This document shows, piece after piece, positions 24,001 through 36,760 of a stretch of DNA of 64,000 nucleotides. The translations under genes were made by a program, and so were the position numbers. How positions within the stretch are numbered: position 1 is the stretch's first letter; each line of letters begins with the position of its first letter. Below the pieces are notes generated by a model. That model did no database searches and was not told the origin of the DNA. It was given only the letters and a program-made list of their open reading frames with translations. This DNA is from Thermomucor indicae-seudaticae (Eukaryota > Mucoromycota > Mucoromycetes > Mucorales > Lichtheimiaceae). The stretch is from the NCBI GenBank assembly GCA_000787465.1, contig JSYX01000120.1:1-64000 (forward strand), given 5' to 3'.

Positions 24001-24420
24001 AGAAATGCATTGCGTATGGCAGTAAAGAAGATCGCCGGGCTTTAATCAATGAAGTACTACAACCTCGACCAGATGGGTAAGTCTATACCGTTGGGCCAGT
24101 TGCATTCTTATGCTAACCGTGGATATCTTTCAGCTCTTATCCTTTGCTGACGCTTATGAAAGATCAATATGCCAACTATGTCTTGCAAAAGATGCTGGAT
24201 GTGGTTGACGAAGGTGAACAACGCGATTTACTGGTTAGCAAGATCAAGATGCATTTGCATGCCGTCAGAAAATACACTTATGGCAAACATTTGACTCAGA
24301 GTAAGTATCTTTATCAGTTGGTCTTTCTCCACCGTAATTAATCAACTTTGAGTAGAAGTGGAAAAGCTTTTGCCTTTGAACAACGATACCGAATCTTCTC
24401 TAGAACAAGCAGAACACTAA
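21029..24420 (+). CDS. Pumilio (PUF) family RNA-binding protein
   Basis: Binds UGUA-type elements in 3' UTRs and represses or localises mRNAs. The N-terminal half is low-complexity, Q/S/P-rich. The C-terminal Pumilio domain starts in the exon at 23182 and spans 23182-23460, 23518-23763, 23820-24076, 24134-24300 and 24356-24420, all with consistent phases. The repeats carry the RNA-contact triplets within [78 protein letters not shown] and [11 protein letters not shown], i.e. eight repeats. Triplet order (S-R-Q, N-Y-Q, C-R-Q, N-H-Q, C-R-Q, N-Y-Q, S-N-E, N-Y-Q) matches the canonical UGUANAUA code. The 5' end is uncertain: ATG 21029 opens a plausible first exon, but its phase did not join cleanly to the second. 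Confidence 0.92.
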
Positions 24421-24870
24421 ATCAGGGCGTTTATATTGTTTTCTTTTTTGTTTATAGCAAGCATTCCCCTCCCCCGTTTTATACCTTGTCCCTAGAAGCG
24501 GGAATGGGATATAAGTAGTTTTATATAATTCCCCATCCTTCTGTACATGAGAAAGCTTTTTGTACTAGTTCTCTTTTTTTATATATTATACGCTTCATTT
24601 TTGAACATTGGCCCATGTACTGAACTCAATTTGGCACCGTTTTGCCGATAAATTGACAAGACTGTTGGAAATCCTTATCGTACTCGAAAAAAGGGTGCTT
24701 TGAGACACGCTGCAAGCCGCCTGTAGCCATCACCCGAGCACCAAGCTTGATGGTATTCTTTCGTATTCTCTTTTACAAGCAGAACATAAGAACACTCTTT
24801 AACATAGCTTTGATCATATTACAAAAATCCATATAATTCCTGACAGGATTTTAATGAATAAGACATTAAA
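24421..24870. other. Convergent 3' spacer
   Basis: The spacer between the stop codons of the Pumilio gene and the LAM-type gene. It is AT-rich with T-runs (tttctttttt, ctcttttttt) that suit termination of both transcripts. No gene seen. Confidence 0.5.
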
Positions 24871-27800
24871 CTATTTAAAAAAGGTATCGAGTTGAGTCTG
24901 TACTTGATCACATTGACTTGAGGACAATAAAAGAGACGGCTGACGACGGCGACATCGGAGCCGGGTATCGAGCATCCAGTTGATATACTCATTTTCCAAG
25001 AGTTGCGCGTCAATCTCGTTTAAAAGTTGGAATATGACCAGCATATCATGACGCAAAAGCGCAACCCGTTCTCGGCTAAATAACAGCTCGACAGCCATGC
25101 GATGATGCGTTGCATTAAACCATCGGTGTTGATCCACTATCGCAGTCTGGTTGGTATTGATCGCCAGGAATAATTGATAACTTGAATGGAAAGTCATGAG
25201 TGTCATTTCTCTATAGACAATAAATGAAGGATAAAGTCAAACCTTTCGGCATTCGCATAGGATGGCTGGTATTGTGTCTTTAGTAAACCGTCTTCCAGAT
25301 CACGCAGGTAAACTGCCCGCGAAACGACGACCTCGCGATCATATTGCTGTTCAGGTTTTGTTGGCGACCGGAGCCATGCCCACAACACCCATAGCACGAG
25401 TACACCGGCGATGATGGCACGGAGATAAAATGGCAAGTCGCGCACTGTGCTCCAGAGAATCACCCAATATTGTTCTTCTTTTTTGGTCGATTCCCTCTTG
25501 GCTAATAACGAAGGTCGCGATGTGACACGGGCTTGACGCTTGAGAGTGGTAGCGCGAGTGACTATCCCTTCACCTGCCGACGATGATCCGCTCTTGTTTG
25601 TGCCTGCCAGTTTGTTGGCTTCTTCTTGCAGAATGGGTGTAAACGAAGCAATACTCTCCGCCATGCCCTTTGAAGCCGCCTTGCTGATCATGCCTAGTTC
25701 ACGGTCTTCAGAAGGGAAAAACAAAGGCATCGTTATCTTTATGATCAAGACTTTCTTACCTTTGACAAGCACACTCTTGATAAATTTGACCCCCATACTG
25801 CAAACTAACTTGCATTGTGTCTTGCTCACCCAGGTAATACAGTAGCGCACCGAAGGCATAAATGCATCCGCATACGGCAGTTGCGCCGTCTTTGTAGAGA
25901 TTTGCACAACGTAGCAGAGATAGTCCTCCTTTTTCAGCAGCACTTGGGTTTCCACGACCTCGGCTTCCTTGACTTTTACTATCAGACAACGGAACGTTTA
26001 ATATGAGTTCACTTATAGAAAGTGTTACAGGCTTACCCATTGGGTTATTCACAGGTAAAATGTACTTTAATACCCGCTGCTGCTTGCCATCCACAGTCTC
26101 CCATGGCCCCATTCGCAAGTTACTACCGCCACTCGCGTTATTTTTGGCTTCCCAGATAGCCTGAGACGACCCGGATGAAAACAGCAGATCGTAAAGCCGC
26201 TTGGCCGATATCGGCAGTTCAATCTCTGATTCTATCTTATCCAGATGCTCCTCACATCCACATGAATAAGGTCCAGATGGTACCTTGATATGCGACGGTA
26301 TCAATTCTGTAAAGGAACAAAAATACAAGTTAGAAACCCCACCAGTCATCGAAATATACCGCTGATGATACCTTCTTCTGCTCCGCTCACGGACGACGAC
26401 GACGCATCTATCGCCGATTGTTGTACAGGTACAGGTGGTTTTTCCTGGTCCAAGGATATAGATGATGACGACTCGGGAACAACCTGAGGAGGACGCTGTT
26501 TACTCGAGTTCTTTTGCATTGCCTCTTCCATCCGTACAAGTTTGCTTGCATCGAAGAATCCACTACCACCGGCAACTGTGGCTGCCATCATGGCTGCGGC
26601 CAGCGCGCCTGACTTTGGTACTGGTTTATTGGATCCTGAGCTCTTTCTAGGTTTACGTTGTTTCTTTTTGTCTTTGCTGTCTGGGATAGGCGACAATGCC
26701 GGTTCAGGTTGATAGAATTCGCCTGTAGCTGTCGTGGTGGTGGTCGTCGTCGCGGACGATGAAGGCGACATCGTAGCTGAAGTTGCTGCTGCTGCTGCAT
26801 GGAGATCTGGAGTCGATCGCATTCTGATAGGATGATGACGTTGTTGTTCAGACTTCTTGATAATGGTTGTCACTGTGCTATTCTTGCTCATGGCTGCAGA
26901 CATGTTTCGGATCACATCATACATGACTTGAAGAGGCCATGGCTCTTGGCTCTTTGCACTTTGGATAGCAATCCTCAGACGTTCCGCAACCACTTCCACA
27001 TCGTCCAAAAGCGTCGTCAGCACAAGCGGTCCTTGCGCTTCACCGTTGTTCTCGTCAATGTCAATAGCTAACGCTATGTTGTTGGCCTTGCCGTTCTTGT
27101 TGACGCTATCCGTGATACTCGTATCGCGAATTAGCCGGACGTTCTTGATATCTTTCAAACGAACAGCCACCGTAGTGACGCATGTAAGCAAAACACAGCT
27201 GTAAAACCAAAAGGTCTCTTGGGTGATGAAAGCACGACCAGTGTACGAGTAGCCGTACTCGGAAGTTGGTCCCTTGACAGGGCCCGATAACTGAGCATTG
27301 AGCTCTTGGTCAAGGGACTCAAATGTACCAGAAGTTGGCGTCTCTGGCGACTGCGCTTGGTCACTGTCGCTGGTTGCTGTCGGACTAGGCTTTCTCTTGA
27401 GCGACCCAATAAATGCTACCCTTTTCATGAGCTACAAGTGCCCCTATCTTTACTATCGCCTTAAAACCTTACCGTCCATAACAATCTCGGATGGAGAAAC
27501 GCCACCAAATAGATGCCGAAGTTCACGGTTACGCGCTTCAAGAGCAGCCGTATACCCAGTCAGCTCCACTTTGGGCGTGTTCGAGTCGTCAAATCGCGTA
27601 GGCCATATAACTATATGCCCATCTGCATCCATAGCACCGGAAAGCGTGCCGGATGTTGAGACCACAGGTGAGGATGGCGGATGGTCGCTATCATCACTGT
27701 TAGAAGAACCGGAAAACATGTTTGGAACCAAATTCCAAGGTATTCCCCAAGACGACTGTGTTGTTGTTGCTGCCATTGAACCGCTTGGCGTCTGCTGCTG

Positions 27801-29847
27801 TTGCTGTTGTCCGTTTTGACCAGCGTTGTTGGAGGTGGATGTCACTATTGTCAGAGAAGAAGCCATGGCGGATGCAAAAGACTGCGTAGCGGCGGCTGGT
27901 GAAGCCGGTGGAGACGATGATGCGGATATGTTATAAGCAGACTGCTGCGATCGGGCAGCTTCGTATACGAGTAACGGTGTGAGTGTTGTGGACGACGCAA
28001 GGGAGATTCGTTCTGTTTCAAAGGATGTGGAAAGCAGTACAAACGAGGGTGAATCTGATTGGGACACATCTGTCGTCTGGACCGTAGTGCCACCATTGGC
28101 AGGCGTGAGCAGGCGTGATGGTCTTGGTGAGTCCGATTCGCTGCCTGACGTCGCGTGGTCGTGCTGCTGGTCACCACGTGTATGAAGACTCAATTGCTCG
28201 TTTTCTAGTAAGAACCGCTTTGCCTTTGCAAACGCGCCCATCCAATCCCTCATTTCCTCCTCTGTCTCTGCTTGAAGATAGAAAGGCGCCCTAGACCAAA
28301 AGTAGTTGAATTGATTAAATGAGCCATAAATGACCATAAAAGTTGATGTAGTACATACTGTTGCGCACAGACGACTTCGAAACAAAATCGGCGATCAGCG
28401 TCCATGGTAGGCTTGACATCACACAAAAGCACCGAGACACGGTCACCAACTGTAATAGCGCCTTTTAATTTCCCTGACGTATTCACTTGGCATGTGCCAA
28501 AATAGCCGTCGTACAGAAAGAACCATTTGCGCGCCCACGACGTCCGCGAAACTCTTGCAAACAAATATCCCCATTTGACACTTGACCGACTCTCCGTGTC
28601 TGTTGGCGTAGTATACTCGAGCGAATGTCGGCTATTTCTTATCGTGTTATTGCCATTACTGGTGGCGCTCAGTGCGGCAGTCGCCGGGGCGTACTTTTCA
28701 AGATCACGCTGAGGCTTTAACTGACGGATATATTCGGATTCGAGCTGCTTTCTCGCTGCCTGTAGTTTGCGTAACTGATAATCGCAGGTCGTTCTATCCT
28801 AGAAAATAATAATCCACGGTGAGGAACTGTTTTGCACGTCAATATAGCTCCGTTCGTACGTCGATTAACCATTGCTTCCAAGAGGCCAAACTCGCATCAA
28901 GTTTTTGCCACACTTGCTTCCCACCATCAAAATCGTAAAGATGCGCCTGTGTGGCCGCAGAAAACGCTTCGACTAGAAAGTGTTCAAGCATAGACCGGAA
29001 CTGGAGAATGCGGACAACGTGTTGACCGGACATCCGAACATAAGCTTTGCGCGCCTCGTGCAACCGAAAAGCCTCCTCGCGCACAGCCGATGCTTCCTTT
29101 GTTTTACTTTGCGACGCGTATTTTTGTAACTGTGTTTCGTATCTCTCCAATGCCTTTTCATGCTGTTTCCGAAATTCCTATACAAATAACCCAGCTTATC
29201 AGCCAATGGCTAGTGTTCACCGTTGTCATGGTAATCGGCCAGTCGGTACCTTAAATCCCTTCAGGTGGGTCTTCACAAATTGCGCCAAAGGTTGGATTAC
29301 GTTATCTTCAAGGTCAGATACCTATTACCCTCATACATGAGCCCTCTTTCCCTCGACCATAAGAAGAAGTATCCACTTACCAGCTTGGTCTTGAATGCCA
29401 GGCTTGTTTGGAGCGCATCCGAGAAATTTCGGATAACTGCGCCCGTAAAATTCGGGTCTAATTGACAAATGTGAATCTTCCCCAGCGTTACGACAGAAAG
29501 CAAAGGCTCCTATACCGATCAATGCGTCATCAATGCCTACGGGTATCACCTTTTTGCAGACATTGTTCGTTTCAAGGTTAAACTCTGTTCAGAGCAAAGG
29601 AGTGCCATGTTACAATCATTGGTTCCCGTCAAATAAGACAAAATGGGGCCTCACTGTTTAGTTTCTCCGTATATTGCTTGAGATGCTTTGACATTTGGTC
29701 AAGCCATTTCTCTAGTAGATCTATTTGCTCGTCGAAATGCAGGACGTTGGCTCGGTATACTGGTGAATCGGTAATGGCATCGTGTAGTGTAAGCAGCGTG
29801 GGTTGCTGCTGTTGTTGTTGTTGTTGACCAACGCCGCCGGCGACCAT
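24871..29847 (-). CDS. LAM/SIP3-type BAR-PH-GRAM-VASt sterol-transfer protein
   Basis: A large multi-exon gene encoding an ER membrane-contact-site protein of the Lam (Ltc/Ysp) family; VASt (StART-like) domains carry sterols between membranes. Order from the N-terminus: BAR-like coiled region (29847 to about 28600, starting after a polyglutamine run, with SDALQTSLAFKTKL and REEAFRLHEARKAYVRMSG); PH domain (VKWGYLFARVSRTSWARKWF, ending AETEEEMRDWMGAFAKAKRF); long Ser-rich linker with GVSPSEIVMDGKV; GRAM domain (YSYTGRAFITQETFWFYSCV, about 27280-26960); a second low-complexity stretch; VASt domain (IPSHIKVPSGPYSC to ITWVSKTQCKLVCSMGV, about 26300-25760); one transmembrane helix (LRAIIAGVLVLWVLWAWL, near 25410); and a lumenal helical tail. 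This layout is that of yeast Sip3/Lam3 and Lam1. Exact exon ends were not all fixed. Confidence 0.88.
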
Positions 29848-30733
29848 GACAAACCAAAAAGTACGAGAGCCAAGATAAAGAAGAAGAGCTTATTACTTAA
29901 AGCACCTTATTTAGAATGAGGAAAAGGGCTTTGAAACGCCGATACAGTTCGGCGGTCGTCCCGGTAACCGTTTTTCTGGTTTGCAAGAGAAGTAATGAGT
30001 CATGGAAGGTGGCAGGTGCACGTTCTCTTTTTTAAAGTTACATTGGAGATCGCCCGCCCCTTACAACACAACGTGTCTAATCAAAATTGCCTTTTCTGTT
30101 GTGTTTGCACGCTAGTAATATAAACAACTCCACGCTTTGAAATCCGGGGTCGTCAAGTGTAAAAATAGATAAAATGACGCATACATTCGTTTGTCAAATG
30201 ATATCATGGCCTATCCATAGCTGAAAAGGAGGCAGATACTGGCGTCTAGACGCATTAAACTCATGTAGCAATCTACTTGCATCGATTTCCGATCAAAGTT
30301 TCACTGTGGGAAAGAATTGGCTGAATTTCGGGTAAAACCTGGCGAACGAGCTTAATGAGAAACAGTTTTCACCCAATTCTTTCCCATAGTGTTTGCTAGG
30401 ATGCCTGCAAAGGGTTTGCATGTTCTTCGTATATGGCGATACGGACTCGAGAACCAAGCAGTTAATTAACAAATCTGCACGGTTTATTATAACAACCGGA
30501 TATGCCAGCTATGTACTGTCTCCAGTTAACGTACTTGATAATAGGGCGTAACATATATGACCGGTTAAGAAGGTGATGAGGAAAATTTAGAGTTTCATCG
30601 AGGAAGATACCAAGCCTTTTATCTGAGTAACTGCTTCTTGCTGCTTAAAAATCGCACAAAAACGACACAACTGGTACAGTAAATTCGGAATTTTTGGCGA
30701 TCTGGCAGCGTGGGTTATTTGGATTATCTTGAC
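29848..30733. other. Intergenic; contains an imperfect inverted repeat
   Basis: The promoter side of the LAM-type gene. No open frame is supported. The one structure seen is the 24-bp inverted repeat at 30302-30391, listed separately. Confidence 0.5.
30302..30391. repeat. Imperfect 24-bp inverted repeat, 42-nt spacer
   Basis: The left arm, 30302-30325 (CACTGTGGGAAAGAATTGGC...), pairs with the right arm, 30368-30391, at 22 of 24 positions, with a 42-nt spacer. No flanking target-site duplication is obvious and there is no coding capacity, so it could be a tiny foldback element remnant or a cruciform/terminator-like structure. Confidence 0.7.
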
Positions 30734-31182
30734 TCAGTTTCTATAAACCACTGGCGCTTGTGCTGATTGTATTTGCGTATTTTCCAGACGATCTTGACGG
30801 TCTTGGTTGACTGGAACAGAGCCATTCAAACGAGGTTTAAATATCATGCATGGCGTCGTCATGATACCGTTGGCTGTGTTTCCGTTTGTTTTTCTGATAC
30901 TTTCTGATAACACTTGCCCTTTGAACACCGTCCTATTTGCTGCCGTCTCTTCAACAGGCTCTTCATTGTGGGGCAGGAGGTTACCCTATAAATCTCACGT
31001 GCTGTTCGTGAGGGATGTTTCGGCAAAGAACGCAACTTCTGTCGATCCTTAGGGAGCCCGGGAAAGCGGTATCATCGAGTCTGCCATTGTTTTAAACGAA
31101 GGTATGGAGAGTCATTAGAAAGCAATTATATATGGCTTTACGCATTTCTTCCGAAGTCATCTCCTGCCAGTATCAAATCTAG
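30734..31182 (-). CDS. Unrecognised protein, 3' exons of a small gene
   Basis: No family recognised and no start found. Three blocks join in frame on the minus strand. The first opens after a CACCCAG acceptor with WREYPLEKLDLILAGDDFGR. An intron with GTAAAG and a CTAATGAC branch site follows. The second block carries AFPGSLRIDRSCVLCRNIPH. A 40-bp GTGAGA intron leads to the last exon (30958-30734), which has VFKGQVLSESIRKTNGNTAN and stops after QAPVVYRN. Consistent phases support expression as a protein, but the N-terminus beyond 31182 is unresolved, so this could also be a decayed gene end. Confidence 0.35.
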
Positions 31183-31626
31183 TTTCTCCAATGGGTATTC
31201 TCGCCACTGGGTGTATCAAGCCGGCTTCTTGCTCTTCTTTTAATCTCCAGAGAATTGGAAACACAAAGGTAAAAGACGGAACTAGTTTATATAGATATTT
31301 TATCAAGATGAAACTCATTTTGAGAGAATATTTTTGCAACTCGGAACGTGTTCTTGCGTTGACCAAAACCGGCTTCACCCAAGCTTTTGAGATGCCGGTA
31401 TACCGACTAAGGTGCAAAGCTGGTCTAACAGTCAATGCAAGAGGACATCTCAGATGCGCAATCATTTCCTCAAAAATTAGTATTAACGAAGTTCTTTCTA
31501 AATATTATACAAGTTTAGGTTACATTAAGTGTGCATATGTTGTGTGGTGTGCGTAGAAGGGTGTGTAGTGGATGGTGGTGATGATGATAAGGGGGGATTG
31601 TTAGCTATTACTTTTTCTTCTCTTCA

Positions 31627-33065
31627 TTACATTAAACCTGAATCCTGCAAAGCGTCATTCAATAACCTTTCTTCGATAACTTTGAAGACCTTTCGGATCT
31701 AAAGATTCAAGTCCGGTTAACATGAAGTTTGCCTTCTTTACGGGGCGTCAAACTTACATTAGATGTGTCGATAGCTTGAGTTAGGCTAACGCGATTTTTT
31801 AGAGAACCTAGCACTTGCGGTAATGAAAAGAAGGGACTTACTGTGGATAGATCTTTAATTTCATTCGATTCGCTTGATTAAACCGCCAGAGGATATACTT
31901 TGCGCCTTTATTCGGATCCGGCCCACCCGTGTATTCCGGGAAATACTTTTCAAGCGGTACACGTTTGATCTTTTCCATGAATATGTCTGTCTTGTTCAAT
32001 AACAGGACAATCGATGTACGCATGAACCACCGTGAGTTGATGACCGATTCAAAGAGTACCAGACTCTCGACCATCCGGTTCTTTATATATCAAACTTTTA
32101 GTGGCGCCCCTGATAATATCCGTACCGTCTCTTTAGTATTCACCTGTTTTGATTCTTCCAGTAAAACTTGATCGTATTCACTTAGTGCTACGCAGAAAAA
32201 GATGCATGTCACTGCTTCAAAGCAATGGATCCATTTCTTGCGTTCCGACCTTTGTCCGCCGACATCAAAAAAGCTGATTAAAGCATTAGCATTCACTCTT
32301 TTCGTCATATAAAAAAGAACTTACTGGACTTTCATGCCCTTCAGGGGGAACCATGTATCCGTGATTCCAGTTGTCTTTAATCGGGCTCTGAGAACATCGT
32401 CCACAGTAGGCTTATAATCGGCTTGCGTCAGTCTCCTTGTTTGACCGAGAAAACTAAGTAATCCCCCTTCGATAAGTGCATTGTGGCAGGTAATCATATA
32501 CATATAGAGACATACTATGCAGCTGAATCCATGATATAAAACTGACTCGACCCGCGTTCAAGTATGTCGGCTGTCTCTTCGTCGTTCCATATACTTTCGA
32601 TCGCCTCAATAATTTCTTCTGGTATTCCATACTGTAAAAGCTCGTCTGTGCCCGGTAACTTGTATTCTAGGATACGACCGGTATATATCTTTTAAAAGCA
32701 CAAGATATCAGCTTTCATATTCTTTGTTGGTCCCCTGTTGTATGCACCTCGTTATTTTTAGCATTCCGAAAGTTCTGTTCCAGTTTCTGAGCACTCGTAA
32801 TCAAATCTTTTGCAGAGTCGACCAGGTTCTTGTAAATAATCGGACGCCAGCTTTCCAGTTCGGCATCGGTGAATCCGCCCTGATGAATAATCTTGATTTG
32901 TTTGACAATCGTCGATTTGCCGGACTCGCCACTTCCCAAAAGCAGAATCTTGATTTCTTTTCGTTGTTTCTCCAAATCCTGCTCCAATTCGCGGTCGATT
33001 TGTATGCTACGTTGTCGTCTTTCGCGTTCTTCCGAGGAAGCGCAAATGCCAAGTATTGAAAGCAT
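31627..33065 (-). CDS. Heterotrimeric G-protein alpha subunit
   Basis: A GTP-binding switch coupled to seven-transmembrane receptors at the plasma membrane. Landmarks: P-loop [20 protein letters not shown], the helical domain, linker and switch I region ending TTGITDTW, switch [21 protein letters not shown], base-specificity LLLNKTDIF, and [13 protein letters not shown] near the C-terminus. The last exon ends [10 protein letters not shown]. The C-terminal tetrapeptide lacks the Cys found at position -4 in Gi-like fungal subunits, which fits the fungal group III (Gs-like) or a divergent mucoralean paralogue. The N-terminus [20 protein letters not shown] has no MGC start, so N-myristoylation is not predicted; the Cys could be palmitoylated. 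An in-frame upstream ATG at 33176 adds 37 unconserved residues. Confidence 0.93.
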
Positions 33066-33374
33066 ACTACGTTTTCGGTGTTGTTTTAAAGGAGTGGAAA
33101 AGAGAAGAGGGAAGGAAGGTGCAGCAGTTGGAAGCAAGCGAGCAAAAGGGTGATAGTAATATGGATGTTTCTGCATATTAGCGTGTGCTGAATGATTTTT
33201 TTAAGGAGCCGCGAAAAGGGGATGGATAATCGTAGGTGAAGGGGGGGCAGAGAGAGACATGTTTATCCACGCCCGTTTTTGCACATTGTCACGTTCCCTT
33301 TTCCGTTCCTTACAATGTGCAGGGTCATCTTGCATAAAATAACAATAAAACCCTGTTTTTGATGTCGAGAAGAA

Positions 33375-35211
33375 TTACAAATCTTCTTTTGGTGGTCTTG
33401 GACGTTTGACTCCTTTCTGCTTCCTATCCATCACATCTGCACGTGTAACATTAGGTTTGTTTTGCTGATATTCGGATTGGATTGTCCCTTTTACCTTGCT
33501 GCTGCTGCACAACTGGGCTCCGTAGCCTCGACTCGTTCCCAAGCCCCAAATACATATTTGGTGAGCGGTCTTGGTCTGCGTATACGCATATATCAGATGC
33601 AGCCTGCTTTAAGAACTTTGCAAAAGGGTCTTACCGACAGAATCCATTACTCCTGCCGAGCTATCAAAAGCGTTGTTTGATTTCTGTTCCTGGCAATCAC
33701 TATCGTGACTCAAGCCATTCACAACGCCATCGCTGCCGTTATTATTATACCCGGCAGGTGGCTTCAACATCGGTGCTTTGAGATCATCCATATCCACATC
33801 GATCCCTACATCACCAATTGGTGGGAGTCTTTCCCGCTTTATATCGGGATTTGACGTGCTGTTGTTTCCAGAAGCACAAGACAGCCGTCGCTTGTTATTA
33901 TTCTGCATGGATTGAATGAGCTCTTCGAGTCCATTTATACTCTGTTTTATGTTTTCGACAACTGCTTTGATTTATATCCGTCAAAAACCTGTCTGCACCT
34001 TCGCATAAAGTAAATCAATCTTACCTTGGCAGAAAGGACTTGTACTTGGCGGGGCTAGATATGTGCAGAGTGAATCTATAAAGAAACCAACAGCAAATGA
34101 AGAGAAAAAATGGAAAAGGCATATTACCTTGCTGGTATAACGAAATCAATACCTGTGCCATTTGGTTCACTATCTGAACCACAAAGTGAGTGCTCGGCTA
34201 CTTATTGTTATCTGAGTTTCGTATTCACCTCCTGTTGCTGCGACAGTGCTGTTTTCATAACCAGGCTTTCCTTGTGTAATGATTCGTAAGCTTGCGTCAT
34301 GTTGTCGAGTCTTTCTTCGAGATACGAGATTTGTTTGGAAAAGGGTTGGTCCAGGTACGGATTATTGTCTGTCGGATGACCCGACGGGGAATCAGCCTGA
34401 AAATGATGACGGGATTTGGCGCTTCTACGTTTGATCAATTTGAGCTCATCAATGGCACCTCGGCGAAAATGTGGGTGCTGAAACTCCCAGTTCTGGTTTT
34501 CGTTGGTCAGGTTGTTGGAGTGGATCATGTCGTTCACTTTATGAAAGCCGTACACTACGCGTAAAGTGATTCCGATTCAATAGGCACGTAACCATCCCAG
34601 TCTTTTTGTTCGTCAAAGACTCACTGTTTAATTGGCGGACAAAGCTTTGCCAGTTATTATGCTTAAAGTATCTCGGCAAAACAATGCGTGAAAAGGACGT
34701 TGGGCTTGATACACTGAAAAGGTCTCCACTTTTGTTCCAAGAGATCAAATGTTGTATGGAAGGGTCCTCAAGCATTCTGCCCATGTAGTCGTTCGTCAGC
34801 TATGTCTATCATAAAGGCGAGTGCTGTTTTCTGTCTTAGACTTTCAACCTACTTGTACAGCTTGTTTACAAAAGCTGCCTGCGTTCTGTATGTTCCAAAC
34901 TTGGATGGACTGTCAGGATCATTATGATGGTAGGAAGATGTAGGAAGACAACGTATAAGACGTGCATCGATGGAGGACGATGCCGGTGATTCTTCGAGCC
35001 TGCTATGATTGTCAACGGACTTGGGCTGAATAACTACCTTCCAAACAACGTACTTTACAGGCTCTTGATTATAGTTTTCGTGAGGTTCCTCTTCTGCTTT
35101 AACATGAATCTGGGATCTGCTTTTGTCGACGTTATTCGATGTGTCGTCGTTGTTGTTGCTGCTGTCGCTGTTACTTTGTCGCCTTTGTTCTATGCTGTTA
35201 CTGGAGCCCAT
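33375..35211 (-). CDS. HSF-type transcription factor
   Basis: A nuclear DNA-binding regulator of the heat-shock-factor/Skn7/Sfl1 class. The DNA-binding domain is assembled over three exons: AAFVNKLYK (end of the 35211 exon), then [20 protein letters not shown] and [18 protein letters not shown], which holds the recognition helix, then MYGFHKVND after the next intron. The wing and a coiled coil follow ([20 protein letters not shown]), probably for trimerisation. The N-terminal exon is Ser/Asn-rich. The C-terminal exons include KRRLSCASG, a probable nuclear signal, and end [10 protein letters not shown]. No receiver domain is visible, so Skn7 itself is unlikely. Internal exon ends between 34000 and 33600 are approximate. 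Confidence 0.85.
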
Positions 35212-36760
35212 CGTTCGTCGAATATTAATATGCGTACGTCACATCCGGTTCCGTCTCTCAACTCATATAAGGTTGGTTGGATTAATAGAACAGAGAAGTA
35301 TGTAAAGAGGAGGAGGTTATTATCCTTGCAGACAACGATGTCTTTTTCTATAACGGCGAAATAATACTTGTCAGCTTGAAGATGCTATCTCTACAAGTCG
35401 GCTTCGGATTTTTATCGAGGAAAGTAATAGACTCTCTTTTCTTACACTGACGAAAGTCTGACCAAAGGAAAGGTATTCCTTTTACGATTGCCAGAGTGAG
35501 AATGGTGGTTACGAAAACTGCCGCAGTGCACACTCAAAGGACATACGAGTGGAGATGAGAGTGAGCAAAAAGAAAGGTGTATATGCCTAGGAGGAACGTT
35601 TGATGCAGGAAAAACCCACATGGTTGCCGGAATGCTGGGACGACTTCTAAATTTTAACTGTAATGACGTCAGTGTGTAGGCGATCCACCAACGAAAAAGA
35701 CTGACCTACAAAAGGAACGGTTATTACCCCGATCCACCGGTCAGCAGGTGGATTCATTTTCTGTTGTGCGCCTACTTCCGAAATATCACGCCCTTGTTAA
35801 TAAAGCTCGGATTTTGGAAGGGTGAATGCACATTTATTGACAATGTCGCTTTCACAGTGCAGATAGATATATACGTGCGGAAATGCTTCTTCTTCTATGT
35901 CCCTTGACTTTATCTCGCGTATATTATGAGTTAAGTTGAAAATGCCCCAGAAGAAGTTTGGATGTTGTGGTCCTTCCTCAAGGCTTCGCTGTTGGCGAAA
36001 CACCGTTATTATCGCCGGGCATGTTAAGGGTCGTTGACAGGACATCCTCTCGCCTAGCTGCTTGGGAATTACTCAGACAGCCGCAAGAAAGAGGATCAGA
36101 ATTTGCACGTCGTTTGGTTCTTGATAATCCTTGGGTCGGTTGCCGTGGTCCTTTAGGGCGTTATGGGTGGTTCTGTTATGCATTATAGAGAGTGTAAAGA
36201 AAACTATGGATGTTCTTGCTACCTTAATTTAACAATCGCATCCATGTTTTATTGAAAACTCGAAGTAGTATCCATGTTATATCTATGAGTTCCAATGCTC
36301 GTATTCAGCATGTCTCTGCATTCTTCCTCAGTATCTGATCTCGGTTTTCCGAAAACCGGGACATGTGACATGGAAGGTTTTTGGCTTATGTGCCTTTCAT
36401 TATGTACTTTCATGGTTCTCATTATGCGTTCTGCGTCTGATGATTCCGTCGGCAAACGGGGAAAATTCTACGTGGATCACGGTCTCTTATGCCATTCTGC
36501 CATGGTCCTTGGCTTCTTCGTCTAATATGTTTCCCCTTTCACAGACAGATACTGCTGATAACCATAGCTTTTATGTAAGGCGTAGAAAAAGAAATTGAGT
36601 CATTTTTCTGTTCCGTTGTTCCTGCCTAAGCCAAGTTTCCGGTATGGTTACGCAATGCGGCGCAATCGGATTGACAGATTATCCGATTCCGACATGTATA
36701 TATAAGCGGCTTCAGAGTTATGCAAAAGGCTTCCAGTTGATTTGCGCAGTAAATACCATC
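35212..36760. other. Gene-poor stretch, one or two unassigned open exons
   Basis: About 1.5 kb without a recognised gene. On the minus strand, 36476-36249 is open and hydrophilic (MRTMKVHNERHISQKPSMSH, then a stop), preceded by a TAG acceptor-like site. Another open block at 36045-35797 contains NFFWGIFNLTHNIREIKSRD. They do not join into a model I trust. TATATAAGC at about 36699 is a plausible TATA box for the downstream sulfotransferase-fold gene. Confidence 0.35.

Noticed and set aside
30940..30980. An apparent frameshift in the small unknown gene
   Set aside because: A 40-bp GTGAGA...GAG intron restores the frame, matching intron sizes seen elsewhere in the window, so no mutation is needed.
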